A stretch of 64,000 bases of DNA from Casp-alpha2 sp036337015 (lineage in GTDB: Bacteria > Pseudomonadota > Alphaproteobacteria > Rhodospirillales > Casp-alpha2), in contig JAYZEZ010000007.1 in NCBI GenBank assembly GCA_036337015.1, forward strand, positions 496,001-560,000, read 5' to 3'. This document shows, piece after piece, positions 9,178 to 17,936 of the stretch. Both the position numbers and the translations under genes were made by a program. The notes under the pieces are model-generated. The model saw only the letters and a list, made by a program, of their open reading frames with translations. It did not search any database and had not been told where the DNA came from. How positions within the stretch are numbered: position 1 is the first letter of the stretch; every line of letters begins with the position of its first letter.

Positions 9178-9981
9178 TTAATTTTCCAATGTAAGTACGT
9201 CGGCCATAGAATAAAGTCCAGGTGCTTGATCTACTGTCCACAACGCTGCGCGTACAGCACCAACAGCAAACACAGCACGATCTGAAGCTCTATGAGTTAA
9301 TTCAAGCCTCTCGCCTTCACCCGCAAATACAACAACATGATCGCCAGCCACATCACCTCCTCGAAGAGTAGCAAAACCAATATCGCCTTTTTTACGAGGT
9401 CCTGTATGACCATCACGCACCCTTTGTGAAACTTTTTCTAAATCAATTCCCCGGCCTTCTGCAACCGCTTGACCCAGTGCCAGGGCCGTACCTGACGGCG
9501 CATCAATTTTTTTTCGATGATGCATTTCAACAATTTCAATATCATAATCAGCGTCTAACAAACTTGCTGTCCTGTTTGCCAAACCTAATAAAACATTAAC
9601 CCCAACACTAAAGTTGGCTGCCTTAACCACCACCACCTTTTTTGAAGCTTTTATTATTACGTCCTGTTGCTTATCATTTAATCCTGTTGTGCCAATGATT
9701 ATTGAAGTCCCAGTTTCAGATGCTAATTTAGCATGCTCTACTGTTGCTATAGGAACAGTAAAATCAATTACAATATCTGCAACTTCAAATAAAGTCATAG
9801 GATCATCGCAAATCGTATGACCAGAAGCGTCATAGCCAACTAATTGGGCAATATCATGACCAATGTACTTGCTTCCCGGCGTCTCTGTCCCACCGACAAG
9901 CTCTGCTTTCCCACTTTCAAGTATCTGAGCTGCTAAAACTCGCCCCATACGACCCGCACAACCGAGAACTCCAATTTTCAT
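9178..9981 (-). CDS. dapB: 4-hydroxy-tetrahydrodipicolinate reductase
   Basis: DapB catalyses the NAD(P)H-dependent reduction step of the diaminopimelate/lysine pathway. The 267-residue protein begins MKIGVLGCAGRMG with the dinucleotide-binding loop. The catalytic segment HHRKKIDAPSGTA is at about 154-166, with His154/His155 and Lys158. The length is typical. It follows dnaJ on the same strand with a gap of about 100 bases, an order seen in other Alphaproteobacteria. No terminator is visible in that gap, so read-through from the chaperone genes is possible. Confidence 0.97.
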   Translation of the reverse strand: MKIGVLGCAGRMGRVLAAQILESGKAELVGGTETPGSKYIGHDIAQLVGYDASGHTICDDPMTLFEVADIVIDFTVPIATVEHAKLASETGTSIIIGTTGLNDKQQDVIIKASKKVVVVKAANFSVGVNVLLGLANRTASLLDADYDIEIVEMHHRKKIDAPSGTALALGQAVAEGRGIDLEKVSQRVRDGHTGPRKKGDIGFATLRGGDVAGDHVVVFAGEGERLELTHRASDRAVFAVGAVRAALWTVDQAPGLYSMADVLTLEN

Positions 9982-10084
9982 GGCCTGTATCCCGCCTACC
10001 TCTTTTTAACGCCTAATTTTTTAAGCCACTGTGAACCAGAATGCTAGGACTTCTTCTAATTGCAATATTTTTTAATATAAAATG

Positions 10085-11218
10085 TTATTCCTTTAGGTCC
10101 TCCCAAAGCTCACGTACTTTATCAAAAAATCCATGAGATTGCGGGCTTTGCGTTTCGGCATCACCTTCACTTTCAAACTCCTTAAGGAGCTCTTTTTGTC
10201 GATTAGTCAACTTAACTGGTGTCTCTACAAGCGCTTGTACAAACATGTCGCCACGAGATTTACTTCTTAAAATACTCATGCCTTTATTTTTTAGACGAAA
10301 TTGATGCCCCGTTGGCGTACCGGCTGGAATTGTAACTCGAGCTAGTTTACCTTCAATCGTTGGTATTTCAGAGGACCCTCCAAGGGCTGCGGTCGTCATA
10401 GGAATAGGAACACGACAATAAATATCTGCGCCATCACGCTGAAATAATCTATGCTGTTTTATAGATAAAAATATATAAAGATCTCCGGGAGGGGCACCGC
10501 GTAATCCGGATTCTCCCTCGCCATTAAGACGAATACGTGTCCCGTCCTCCACACCTTGAGGAATACTAACTGAAAGTTGTTTTTCCTTATGCTCTCGACC
10601 AGATGCACCGCAATTTCTACAAGGTGTTTTGATCATCTCACCACGCCCACCACATTGAGGGCACGTCCTTTCAACAGTAAAAAACCCCGATTGAGCACGA
10701 ACACGTCCATGCCCTTGGCAAGTCGAACATGTGTCCGGTTGGGCCCCACCTTCTCCACCTGTACCATTGCATTCACCGCAAGCTGCAGATGAAGGAACAC
10801 TAATATCTTTCTTAGCACCTTTAAAAGCATCTTCTAAAGAAATTTCCATATTGAAACGAAGGTCAGACCCTTGTCCAGATGATGCACCCGTACTACGACG
10901 ACCACCACCCATGTTACCAAACATTTCATCAAATATATCAGCGAATCCAGAGGTAAATCCACCGGCAGCACCAGCCCCAGCACCAGACTGCTCAAATGCA
11001 TCATGGCCAAACCGATCATATGCTGCACGCTTTTGATCATCTTTAAGAACTTCATAAGCCTCATTCAGCTCTTTGAATTTCTTTTCAGCCTTTTCATCAT
11101 TCGGATTCCGGTCCGGATGATACTTCATAGCTAGTTTTCTGAAGGATCTTTTTAATTCATCAGCGTCGACATCCTGATCCACACCGAGGACCGAGTAATA
11201 ATCTTCCTTAGCCATCAC
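10085..11218 (-). CDS. dnaJ: Chaperone protein DnaJ
   Basis: DnaJ stimulates DnaK ATPase activity and delivers unfolded substrates. The 377-residue protein has a J domain with HPD at about 34-36. A Gly-rich region follows, then four zinc-binding CxxCxGxG repeats (CGECNGTG, CSTCQGHG, CPQCGGRG, CRNCGASG) and the C-terminal substrate-binding domains. There are two adjacent ATG codons; the second (11215) gives the more usual MAKEDYYSVLGV start. It lies 47 bases after dnaK on the same strand. Confidence 0.98.
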   Translation of the reverse strand: MMAKEDYYSVLGVDQDVDADELKRSFRKLAMKYHPDRNPNDEKAEKKFKELNEAYEVLKDDQKRAAYDRFGHDAFEQSGAGAGAAGGFTSGFADIFDEMFGNMGGGRRSTGASSGQGSDLRFNMEISLEDAFKGAKKDISVPSSAACGECNGTGGEGGAQPDTCSTCQGHGRVRAQSGFFTVERTCPQCGGRGEMIKTPCRNCGASGREHKEKQLSVSIPQGVEDGTRIRLNGEGESGLRGAPPGDLYIFLSIKQHRLFQRDGADIYCRVPIPMTTAALGGSSEIPTIEGKLARVTIPAGTPTGHQFRLKNKGMSILRSKSRGDMFVQALVETPVKLTNRQKELLKEFESEGDAETQSPQSHGFFDKVRELWEDLKE

Positions 11219-11265
11219 TAGGGTCCATACTCTTTCAATTTAATATTTTTTTAGAAACAACCCAA

Positions 11266-13251
11266 TTAGTCGCCTTTTTTTGATGAATCATTATCTTTTT
11301 TATCAGAATCTTTTTCATCATTTGCTTCTGGTTCCACCTCTTCAAAGTCTGCATCAACCACTGTGGCCCCATCTTCATTACCACTAGCTTCATTAGATTC
11401 ACCACCTACGCCATCAGCACCATTAGCTGCAGATTCTTCCTGACTCGCCTTATACATTGCTTCACCCAGCTTCATAGACGCTTGCGTCAACGTTTCAGTT
11501 TTAGACTTAATATCGTCCAGATCCACATTTTCTTCTTCTAAAGCACTACGGAGTGCAGCTATAGATTCCTCTATTGCCGTTTTATCTTCTTCGGAAACTT
11601 TATCGCCATATTCTTTTAGGTTCTGTTCTGATGTATGTATTAAACTATCAGCAGAATTACGAGCATCAACTCCTTCACGTCTCTCCTTATCTTCTTCAGC
11701 GTGCTGCTCTGCTTCCTCAACCATACGTTCAATATCTTCATCAGATAACCCGCCAGAAGCCTGTATACGGATTTGCTGCTCCTTACCAGTTGCTTTGTCT
11801 TTAGCAGAGACGTTAACTATGCCATTGGCATCAATATCGAAAGTCACTTCAATTTGAGGCATGCCACGGGAAGCAGGCGGAATACCAACCAAATCAAATT
11901 GGCCCAGGACTTTATTATCTGAAGCCATTTCCCGCTCTCCCTGTGAGACGCGAATTGTTACAGCAGTTTGATTATCTTCTGCGGTTGAAAATACCTGCGA
12001 TTTTCGTGTGGGTATCGTAGTATTTCTATCAATTAAACGAGTAAAAACGCCGCCCAAAGTCTCAATACCAAGACTTAAGGGAGTTACATCTAGAAGTAAA
12101 ACGTCCTTAACATCTCCTTGTAACACACCGGCCTGGATTGCAGCACCAATGGCAACCACCTCATCTGGATTGACACCCTTATGTGGTTCACGACCAAAAA
12201 AGTCCTTTACTGTTTCAGTAACTTTAGGCATGCGTGTCATGCCACCAACCATAATAACTTCTTTAATTTCAGAAGCTTTAAGGCCTGCATCCTTTAATGC
12301 TTTTTTACATGGTTCGATTGTACGTTGAATTAAGTCTTCAACCAAACTTTCAAGCTTCGCTCGTGTTAATTTGATGTTTAAATGTTGGGGACCATTCTGA
12401 TCAGCCGTAATAAAAGGCAAGTTAACCTCCGTCTGAGAGGTTGACGAAAGTTCAATCTTTGCCTTTTCCCCAGCTTCTTTCAATCGTTGCAACGCCAGCT
12501 TGTCTTCTCGAAGATCAATACCTGCATCTTTCTTAAATTCATCTGCTAAATAATCAACAATGCGAATATCAAAGTCTTCACCACCTAAAAAAGTGTCCCC
12601 ATTTGTAGATTTAACTTCAAAAACACCATCGCCAATTTCAAGAATTGAGACATCGAAGGTACCGCCACCTAGGTCATAAACTGCTATTGTACCTGTTTCA
12701 TTTTTATCTAAACCGTAAGCTAGTGCAGCAGCTGTCGGCTCATTAATGATGCGCAAGACTTCTAACCCTGCAATCTTTCCAGCGTCTTTGGTGGCCTGCC
12801 TCTGAGAGTCATTAAAATATGCAGGAACCGTTACAACAGCCTGAGTAGGTTCCGAACCAAGAAATTGCTCGGCGGTTTCTTTCATCTTTTGAAGTATATA
12901 GCCACTAATTTGGCTAGGTGAATATTTTTTATCAGCAACATTGACCCAAGCATCGCCGTTTTCGCCTTTTACAATGTCATAAGAGACTATTTTTTTATCT
13001 TTTTTAGTTACAGGATCATTAAAAGGACGGCCAATTAATCGCTTAATAGCATATAAGGTATTAACTGGATTTGTCACAGCTTGGCGTTTAGCGGATTGTC
13101 CAACAAGACATTCGCCATCTTCAGAAAATGCAACCATTGAAGGCGTCGTACGCGCACCTTCTGCGTTTTCGATTACCTTGGCCTCCTTTCCATCCATTAC
13201 AGCTACGCAGGAATTTGTTGTTCCCAAATCAATACCAATTACCTTGCTCAT
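11266..13251 (-). CDS. dnaK: Chaperone protein DnaK (Hsp70)
   Basis: A 661-residue Hsp70 starting MSKVIGIDLGTTNSCVAV. The ATPase motifs (VYDLGGGTFDVSI, VGGMTRMP) and the substrate-binding domain (VTPLSLGIETLGG) are intact. The acidic Asn/Asp/Glu/Lys-rich tail from about residue 600 is somewhat longer than the E. coli tail. It works with DnaJ and GrpE, both encoded next to it. A sigma-32-like element sits about 160-190 bases upstream. Confidence 0.99.
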   Translation of the reverse strand: MSKVIGIDLGTTNSCVAVMDGKEAKVIENAEGARTTPSMVAFSEDGECLVGQSAKRQAVTNPVNTLYAIKRLIGRPFNDPVTKKDKKIVSYDIVKGENGDAWVNVADKKYSPSQISGYILQKMKETAEQFLGSEPTQAVVTVPAYFNDSQRQATKDAGKIAGLEVLRIINEPTAAALAYGLDKNETGTIAVYDLGGGTFDVSILEIGDGVFEVKSTNGDTFLGGEDFDIRIVDYLADEFKKDAGIDLREDKLALQRLKEAGEKAKIELSSTSQTEVNLPFITADQNGPQHLNIKLTRAKLESLVEDLIQRTIEPCKKALKDAGLKASEIKEVIMVGGMTRMPKVTETVKDFFGREPHKGVNPDEVVAIGAAIQAGVLQGDVKDVLLLDVTPLSLGIETLGGVFTRLIDRNTTIPTRKSQVFSTAEDNQTAVTIRVSQGEREMASDNKVLGQFDLVGIPPASRGMPQIEVTFDIDANGIVNVSAKDKATGKEQQIRIQASGGLSDEDIERMVEEAEQHAEEDKERREGVDARNSADSLIHTSEQNLKEYGDKVSEEDKTAIEESIAALRSALEEENVDLDDIKSKTETLTQASMKLGEAMYKASQEESAANGADGVGGESNEASGNEDGATVVDADFEEVEPEANDEKDSDKKDNDSSKKGD

Positions 13252-13414
13252 AAATTTCCTCTTAAATATTTAGCCACTTACGTGATCCAGTTAACGAACC
13301 ACAAAAATTTGCCACAAAATTAACATCTAAAACTTCAAACGCTTAGAAAAACCTTAAATTTAAGTCCTACAAATATCTGGCGTTATTATTTATAAAAATA
13401 TCATCAGAAAATGG

Positions 13415-13443
13415 ATATATGCCCCACCTTAGTAACCTGCAAG
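13415..13443 (-). promoter_or_regulatory. Candidate heat-shock (sigma-32-type) promoter for dnaK
   Basis: On the minus strand CTTGCAG (13443-13437) is followed after 13 bases by GGCATATAT (13423-13415). This resembles the sigma-32 pattern of a CTTG-based -35 and a C/G-rich CATnTA-type -10 with a short spacer. It lies in the 231-base grpE-dnaK gap, oriented toward dnaK. The -10 match is imperfect (GGCAT rather than CCCAT), so this is a candidate only. No CIRCE inverted repeat was found in the gap. Confidence 0.35.
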
Positions 13444-13482
13444 CTTATCAATTAAAAATTTATTAAAAAAAGCCATTCTAAA

Positions 13483-14244
13483 TCAGAGTTCCTCATCTAG
13501 TTGAGCACCCGTTTCACTGCCAGGATCCTCATAAGCTGTCTTTTTTTCTGGAATATCTTCTTGAGATTTTGTTTCAGAAGCTTGCACGTCGTTTGAATCA
13601 TCTTTATCGAGTACTGGACCTCCCTTAGAAACACCAACCTTTGCTGGCCTTAACAAACGGTCCTTAAGCATGTAACCAGTTTCTACTACTTGCACCACTG
13701 TACCCGTTGGCTTTGATGGATCATCAAGTTCAAACATAGCCTCATGAATATTGTGATCAAATTTTTCATCCATCGCTTTAATATTCTGAATACCAAACCG
13801 TTCAAAAATATTTTTGATCTCACGCTCATTCATTTCCAAACCAACAAAAAGTTGTTCTATTACTGCATGCTCCTTACGAGCGTTTGGATCAACGCTTTCT
13901 AATGCTCTTTGTAAAGTATCACTAATAGCAAGCATTTCTCGTGCAAAATTTGTAATAGCATATTTGGAAGCATCAGCTTTATCCCGTTCTGCTCGACGAC
14001 GAAGATTTTCAGTTTCGGCGAGTGCACGAAGCAATTTGTCATTAAGATCAGCAACCTCTGCTTGCAGCGCTTCCATCTCCATACTTTCTGATTTATCGTC
14101 GACCACTTGCTTTTCATCTTCAATTTCAATGCCTTCATCCTGTTCTGAATCAAGTTCAGAAGTGACATCACTTTCCTTTTTTGTGGCCTCTGATTCCGCC
14201 TCTAAATTATCTTCATTATCCGTAGGTGTATCTTCAGGTTTCAT
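13483..14244 (-). CDS. grpE: Nucleotide exchange factor GrpE
   Basis: GrpE releases ADP from DnaK. The 253-residue protein has an acidic, low-complexity N-terminus of about 60 residues and a long coiled coil (about 60-115, including LLRALAETENLRRRAERD). The beta-rich head contains the conserved FDHNIHEAMFEL and the region ending RLLRPAKVGVSKG. The C-terminal 40 residues are again acidic and make it longer than most. It starts four bases after hrcA ends and is probably co-transcribed with it. Confidence 0.97.
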   Translation of the reverse strand: MKPEDTPTDNEDNLEAESEATKKESDVTSELDSEQDEGIEIEDEKQVVDDKSESMEMEALQAEVADLNDKLLRALAETENLRRRAERDKADASKYAITNFAREMLAISDTLQRALESVDPNARKEHAVIEQLFVGLEMNEREIKNIFERFGIQNIKAMDEKFDHNIHEAMFELDDPSKPTGTVVQVVETGYMLKDRLLRPAKVGVSKGGPVLDKDDSNDVQASETKSQEDIPEKKTAYEDPGSETGAQLDEEL

Positions 14245-14248
14245 TTTT

Positions 14249-15292
14249 TTAACTCTGTTGTCTGAAATATTGGCTAATCATTTTCGATGTATAATCTACT
14301 ATAGGAATGATATGCGCATAATTCATACGCGTGGGACCTATAACACCGATAGCACCTAAAATGGTTTCTGATGAATTCTGATAAGAACTAACAATCATCG
14401 AACAACCTGCTAAATTAAATAAATTGTTATCGGCGCCAATAAAAATTTGGACGCCTTCCGCTGTATCTGTGAGAGATAAAAACTTTAACATTTCCTCTTT
14501 GGTTTCAAGAGCAGTAAAAAGAGCACGAATTTGTTCTAATTCACTAGCGATGGTAACATCTTCCAATAAATGAGATTGACCACGAACTATTAATTGATCC
14601 TCCTTTCCACTTCCCGACCATGTTGCAAGACCGCTTTCAACAACTCGCGCAGTCAATTCATCTAACTGGGTACGGTGGTCTTCTAGTTCAGCAAGTATTT
14701 TATCATATGCCTCACCCAAAGTACGGCCAACTAGTCTGGAGCTAAGAAAATTGGTAGCCTCAACCAATGCAGAAGGCAGCAAATTAGACGGTGTCTGAAT
14801 TATCCGATTTTCAACAATCCCACTTTCTGTCACCATTACAACTAATGCACGACCAGGACTTAAATTAACAAACTCTATATGACGTAAAGGACTTTTTGTT
14901 TTTGGTGCCGTTACAAGACTAGCGCATTGGGTTAAACCAGATAAAGCTGAGGTCGCATCCTCTAGAAGTCCTTCTAAATTATCAGGTGATCCTATGCATT
15001 GAACATCGAGAGTATGCCGCTCTTGTTCTGTCAGGTTTCCTATTTCCAAAATTCCATCTATAAAAAGACGCAGTCCTGCTAATGTCGGCATCCGTCCAGC
15101 AGACGTATGGGGCGCGAATAACAAGCCTGTCTCTTCTAGATCAGCCATCACGTTGCGAACAGTTGCCGGGGAAAGATCCATTTGCAACCGTTTAGAAATT
15201 GTTCGCGAACCTATAGGTGCGCCGGTTTGCATATAAGATTCGACGATAAACTTAAAGATTTCACGCGAACGTTCATTCAGTTTAGAAAGCAT
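14249..15292 (-). CDS. hrcA: Heat-inducible transcription repressor HrcA
   Basis: A 347-residue HrcA with an N-terminal winged helix (LNERSREIFKFIVESYMQTGAPIGSRTISKRL) and the GAF-like and dimerisation parts, ending with the conserved IGPTRMNYAHIIPIVDY. HrcA normally represses groESL or dnaK operons by binding CIRCE inverted repeats. No CIRCE was spotted upstream of hrcA, grpE or dnaK here, so its target may be elsewhere (groESL is not in the window). It is divergent from rph, the usual alphaproteobacterial arrangement. Confidence 0.97.
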   Translation of the reverse strand: MLSKLNERSREIFKFIVESYMQTGAPIGSRTISKRLQMDLSPATVRNVMADLEETGLLFAPHTSAGRMPTLAGLRLFIDGILEIGNLTEQERHTLDVQCIGSPDNLEGLLEDATSALSGLTQCASLVTAPKTKSPLRHIEFVNLSPGRALVVMVTESGIVENRIIQTPSNLLPSALVEATNFLSSRLVGRTLGEAYDKILAELEDHRTQLDELTARVVESGLATWSGSGKEDQLIVRGQSHLLEDVTIASELEQIRALFTALETKEEMLKFLSLTDTAEGVQIFIGADNNLFNLAGCSMIVSSYQNSSETILGAIGVIGPTRMNYAHIIPIVDYTSKMISQYFRQQS

Positions 15293-15455
15293 TTAAGGTC
15301 TCTATGTTTTCCATTTCAGGCGAATTTAGGTATGCTGATCCGAATCGTCAACGGACCAGCCAAAAAAAAGTTAAATTAAGCCTATTTCTTTACCTATCCG
15401 ATATAGCAAAGTATGGATATTTTAATCTACCTCAACCCTTGTAAAGGATTTTTTT

Positions 15456-16175
15456 ATGAGACCTTCTGGACGCAAATTTGACGAACTTCGACCAATAATA
15501 CTCGAGCCTGATTTTGCCAAACATGCAGAAGGTTCATGTTTGGCTATGTTTGGTGATACAAAAGTTTTCATCACAGCCTCTGTAGAACAGCGTGTTCCGG
15601 GTTGGATAAGAGATTCGGGCCATGGTTGGGTTACCGCTGAATACGGTATGTTACCAAGAGCAACCAACACCCGTACTAATCGCGAAGCTAAAAGTGGTCA
15701 TCAATCCGGTCGGACCCAAGAAATTCAACGTTTGATTGGTAGAAGTCTTCGAGCTGTCACTGATTTAAAGGCCATGGGCGAAATGTCTGTTAAACTTGAT
15801 TGCGATGTTGTTCAGGCTGACGGTGGAACGCGCACCGCAGCTATAACTGGTGCATACGTTGCTTTACATAGGGCCTTTGAACATTGCGTTAAACTTGGGA
15901 TCATAAAAAGTATGCCCTTAAAAGATCAAGCCGCTGGTGTTTCTTGTGGTATTTTCAAAGGCATCTCAATACTTGATTTAGATTATGCTGAAGATAGCTT
16001 GGCAGATGTAGACGCTAACTTTGTTTTTACGGGGTCAGGCAACATTATTGAAATTCAAGGCACTGCCGAAGCAGATCCTTTCTCTAAATCGACTTTTGAT
16101 GAACTAATTGATCTTGCTCAAAAGGGCATTTTGCAATTAGTTTCAGAACAAAAGAAAGCGCTTAAAATCAATTGA
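15456..16175 (+). CDS. rph: Ribonuclease PH
   Basis: A phosphorolytic 3'-5' exoribonuclease that trims tRNA 3' ends. The 239 residues start MRPSGRKFDELRPI, with the conserved GWVTAEYGMLPRAT and the catalytic/phosphate region SGRTQEIQRLIGRSLRAV, then CDVVQADGGTRTA. Length is standard. An AAAGGA element precedes the ATG by nine bases. It is the first gene of the rph-rdgB-hemW run. Confidence 0.98.
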   Translation: MRPSGRKFDELRPIILEPDFAKHAEGSCLAMFGDTKVFITASVEQRVPGWIRDSGHGWVTAEYGMLPRATNTRTNREAKSGHQSGRTQEIQRLIGRSLRAVTDLKAMGEMSVKLDCDVVQADGGTRTAAITGAYVALHRAFEHCVKLGIIKSMPLKDQAAGVSCGIFKGISILDLDYAEDSLADVDANFVFTGSGNIIEIQGTAEADPFSKSTFDELIDLAQKGILQLVSEQKKALKIN

Positions 16176-16189
16176 GGCTTTAATAAGAA

Positions 16190-16798
16190 ATGGCACGTTT
16201 ATTCACTGAATCCAAGCTTGTTATAGCCAGCCATAACCCTGGAAAAGTCCAAGAGATAGAAGCTTTACTAGAACCTTTCGATTGCGAGGTAATGGCAGCT
16301 AGCACCTTAGGCCTTAAAGAACCTTTGGAGACAGGTTCTACCTTTGCAGAAAATGCTGAGCTAAAAGCACGTGAAGCTGCGCAAGAAACAGGTCTTGTAG
16401 CACTTGCTGATGATTCAGGCCTTGCAGTCAATGCGCTCGGAGGTGAGCCAGGAATTTTTTCGGCTCGATGGGCCGGATCGGATAAAAATTTTTCTCATGC
16501 TATGGAAAAAATAGAAAATCGTTTAAAAGGTATGAACGACCGTTCTGCCAGTTTTATATGCTCACTAGCGATGTTTTGGCCAGAAAATGAAGGCCATTTG
16601 GAAATATTTGAAGGCCAAATTCACGGAACTTTGGTTTGGCCTGTGCGTGGAAGTTATGGGTTTGGCTATGATCCAATGTTCGTAGCCGACGGTTATGATA
16701 TTACCTTTGCAGAAATGAAACCTGAAGAAAAGCAACTCATGAACCACCGTTCTGATGCGTTCAGGAAATTGGTAAATGGCTGTTTTAAAGAATCATAA
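16190..16798 (+). CDS. rdgB: dITP/XTP pyrophosphatase (RdgB/HAM1)
   Basis: Hydrolyses non-canonical purine nucleoside triphosphates such as dITP and XTP to keep them out of DNA and RNA. The 202-residue protein has the family start LVIASHNPGKVQEIEALL, the central ALADDSGLAVNALGGEPGIFSARW, and GSYGFGYDPMFV with NHRSDAFRKL near the end. It lies 14 bases after rph and overlaps hemW by 23 bases. Confidence 0.98.
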   Translation: MARLFTESKLVIASHNPGKVQEIEALLEPFDCEVMAASTLGLKEPLETGSTFAENAELKAREAAQETGLVALADDSGLAVNALGGEPGIFSARWAGSDKNFSHAMEKIENRLKGMNDRSASFICSLAMFWPENEGHLEIFEGQIHGTLVWPVRGSYGFGYDPMFVADGYDITFAEMKPEEKQLMNHRSDAFRKLVNGCFKES

Positions 16799-17927
16799 CA
16801 CGTCTTCAATGGGGGTCTATATACACTGGCCCTTCTGTAACACTAAATGCCCTTACTGCGATTTTAACAGCCATGTTGCTGAAAATATTGATCATAACCG
16901 TTGGCAACAAGCTTTATTAACTGAACTCAGCTATTTCGCAAATGATACAAAAAATAGAACTGTAACAAGCGTTTTTTTTGGTGGAGGCACACCCTCTTTA
17001 ATGGCATCAGAAACAGCCGCATTGTTAATTGAAGCAATAAAAACACATTGGACGACACAAAAAGATTTGGAAATAACTCTCGAAGCAAATCCATCAACTG
17101 CAGAGGCCAAACGGTTTAGGGCCTTTCGGGAAGCAGGCATTAACCGGCTTTCACTAGGCGTACAATCATTAAGAAATGAGCATCTAAAATTTCTTGGCCG
17201 CGGACATTCTGTCGATGATGCAGAAAAAGCAATTAGGTTAGCAAAAAAAAATTTTCCTAATTTTTCTTTTGATCTTATTTATGGCATTAGAGGTCAAACG
17301 CGTTCAGATTGGAAAGAAGAGCTTAAAAGGGCTATAGGATTAGCACAAAATCATCTTTCAGTTTATCAATTAACGATAGAGCCAGGTACGTCTTTTTTTA
17401 TCAACAAAGTTAAATCTGCAACCGAAAAGATGGGAGTTGCACTTTATCAAGATACCCAGACTATACTTGAAGAGTTTGGTTTTGTAGCATACGAAATTTC
17501 AAATCACGCTCGCATGGGTCAATTTTGTCAACACAATTTAAACATTTGGAAGGGTAGTGATTATGCAGGTATTGGACCTGGGGCACATAGTAGGCTAACC
17601 GGAACTAAAGGCACAAATTCAATATATCAGATATACAGTCCAACACGATGGCTGAAGAAGGTTGAAGAAACCGGCCACGCCATTGCCAGAAGAAAATCGA
17701 CTGGTAAACATGAACGGGCTGAGGAAATCCTAATGAATGGATTGAGACTTAGCGATGGTATAAGTAGGGAAAAGCTCAAAGAACTGGATTTCGTTATTAA
17801 CAAAAAAAGGCTTAAAAGAATGGTAATTGGCGATTTTCTAGAATTAGATTCTTCGGGCTTGCGTGCTACCAAATCAGGTCGACTGTGCTTAAACGAAGTG
17901 CTTTGTCAGTTATTGCTCAATCCTTAA
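16776..17927 (+). CDS. hemW: Radical SAM heme chaperone HemW
   Basis: A 383-residue HemN-like protein with the radical SAM cluster CNTKCPYC (Cys21, Cys25, Cys28), followed by FFGGGTPSLM and EANPST. In bacteria HemW binds heme and the name coproporphyrinogen dehydrogenase is usually a misannotation; this is family knowledge. The chosen ATG (16776) lies inside rdgB, with AGGA nine bases upstream. A later ATG at 16809 would avoid the overlap and still keep the cluster. Position after rdgB is typical. Confidence 0.93.
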   Translation: MAVLKNHNTSSMGVYIHWPFCNTKCPYCDFNSHVAENIDHNRWQQALLTELSYFANDTKNRTVTSVFFGGGTPSLMASETAALLIEAIKTHWTTQKDLEITLEANPSTAEAKRFRAFREAGINRLSLGVQSLRNEHLKFLGRGHSVDDAEKAIRLAKKNFPNFSFDLIYGIRGQTRSDWKEELKRAIGLAQNHLSVYQLTIEPGTSFFINKVKSATEKMGVALYQDTQTILEEFGFVAYEISNHARMGQFCQHNLNIWKGSDYAGIGPGAHSRLTGTKGTNSIYQIYSPTRWLKKVEETGHAIARRKSTGKHERAEEILMNGLRLSDGISREKLKELDFVINKKRLKRMVIGDFLELDSSGLRATKSGRLCLNEVLCQLLLNP

Positions 17928-17936
17928 AAAATTCAA

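Noticed and set aside
10731..11064. Open frames of 101 (plus) and 76 (minus) codons within dnaJ
   Set aside because: They lie wholly within dnaJ, whose motifs are complete; composition mirrors its Gly-rich and Cys-rich codons.
12008..12328. 106-codon plus-strand frame opposite dnaK
   Set aside because: Shadow of a highly conserved gene.
13814..14359. 181-codon plus-strand open frame opposite grpE
   Set aside because: Serine-rich antisense shadow of the Glu/Lys-rich grpE and of the hrcA end; no domain and no ribosome binding site.
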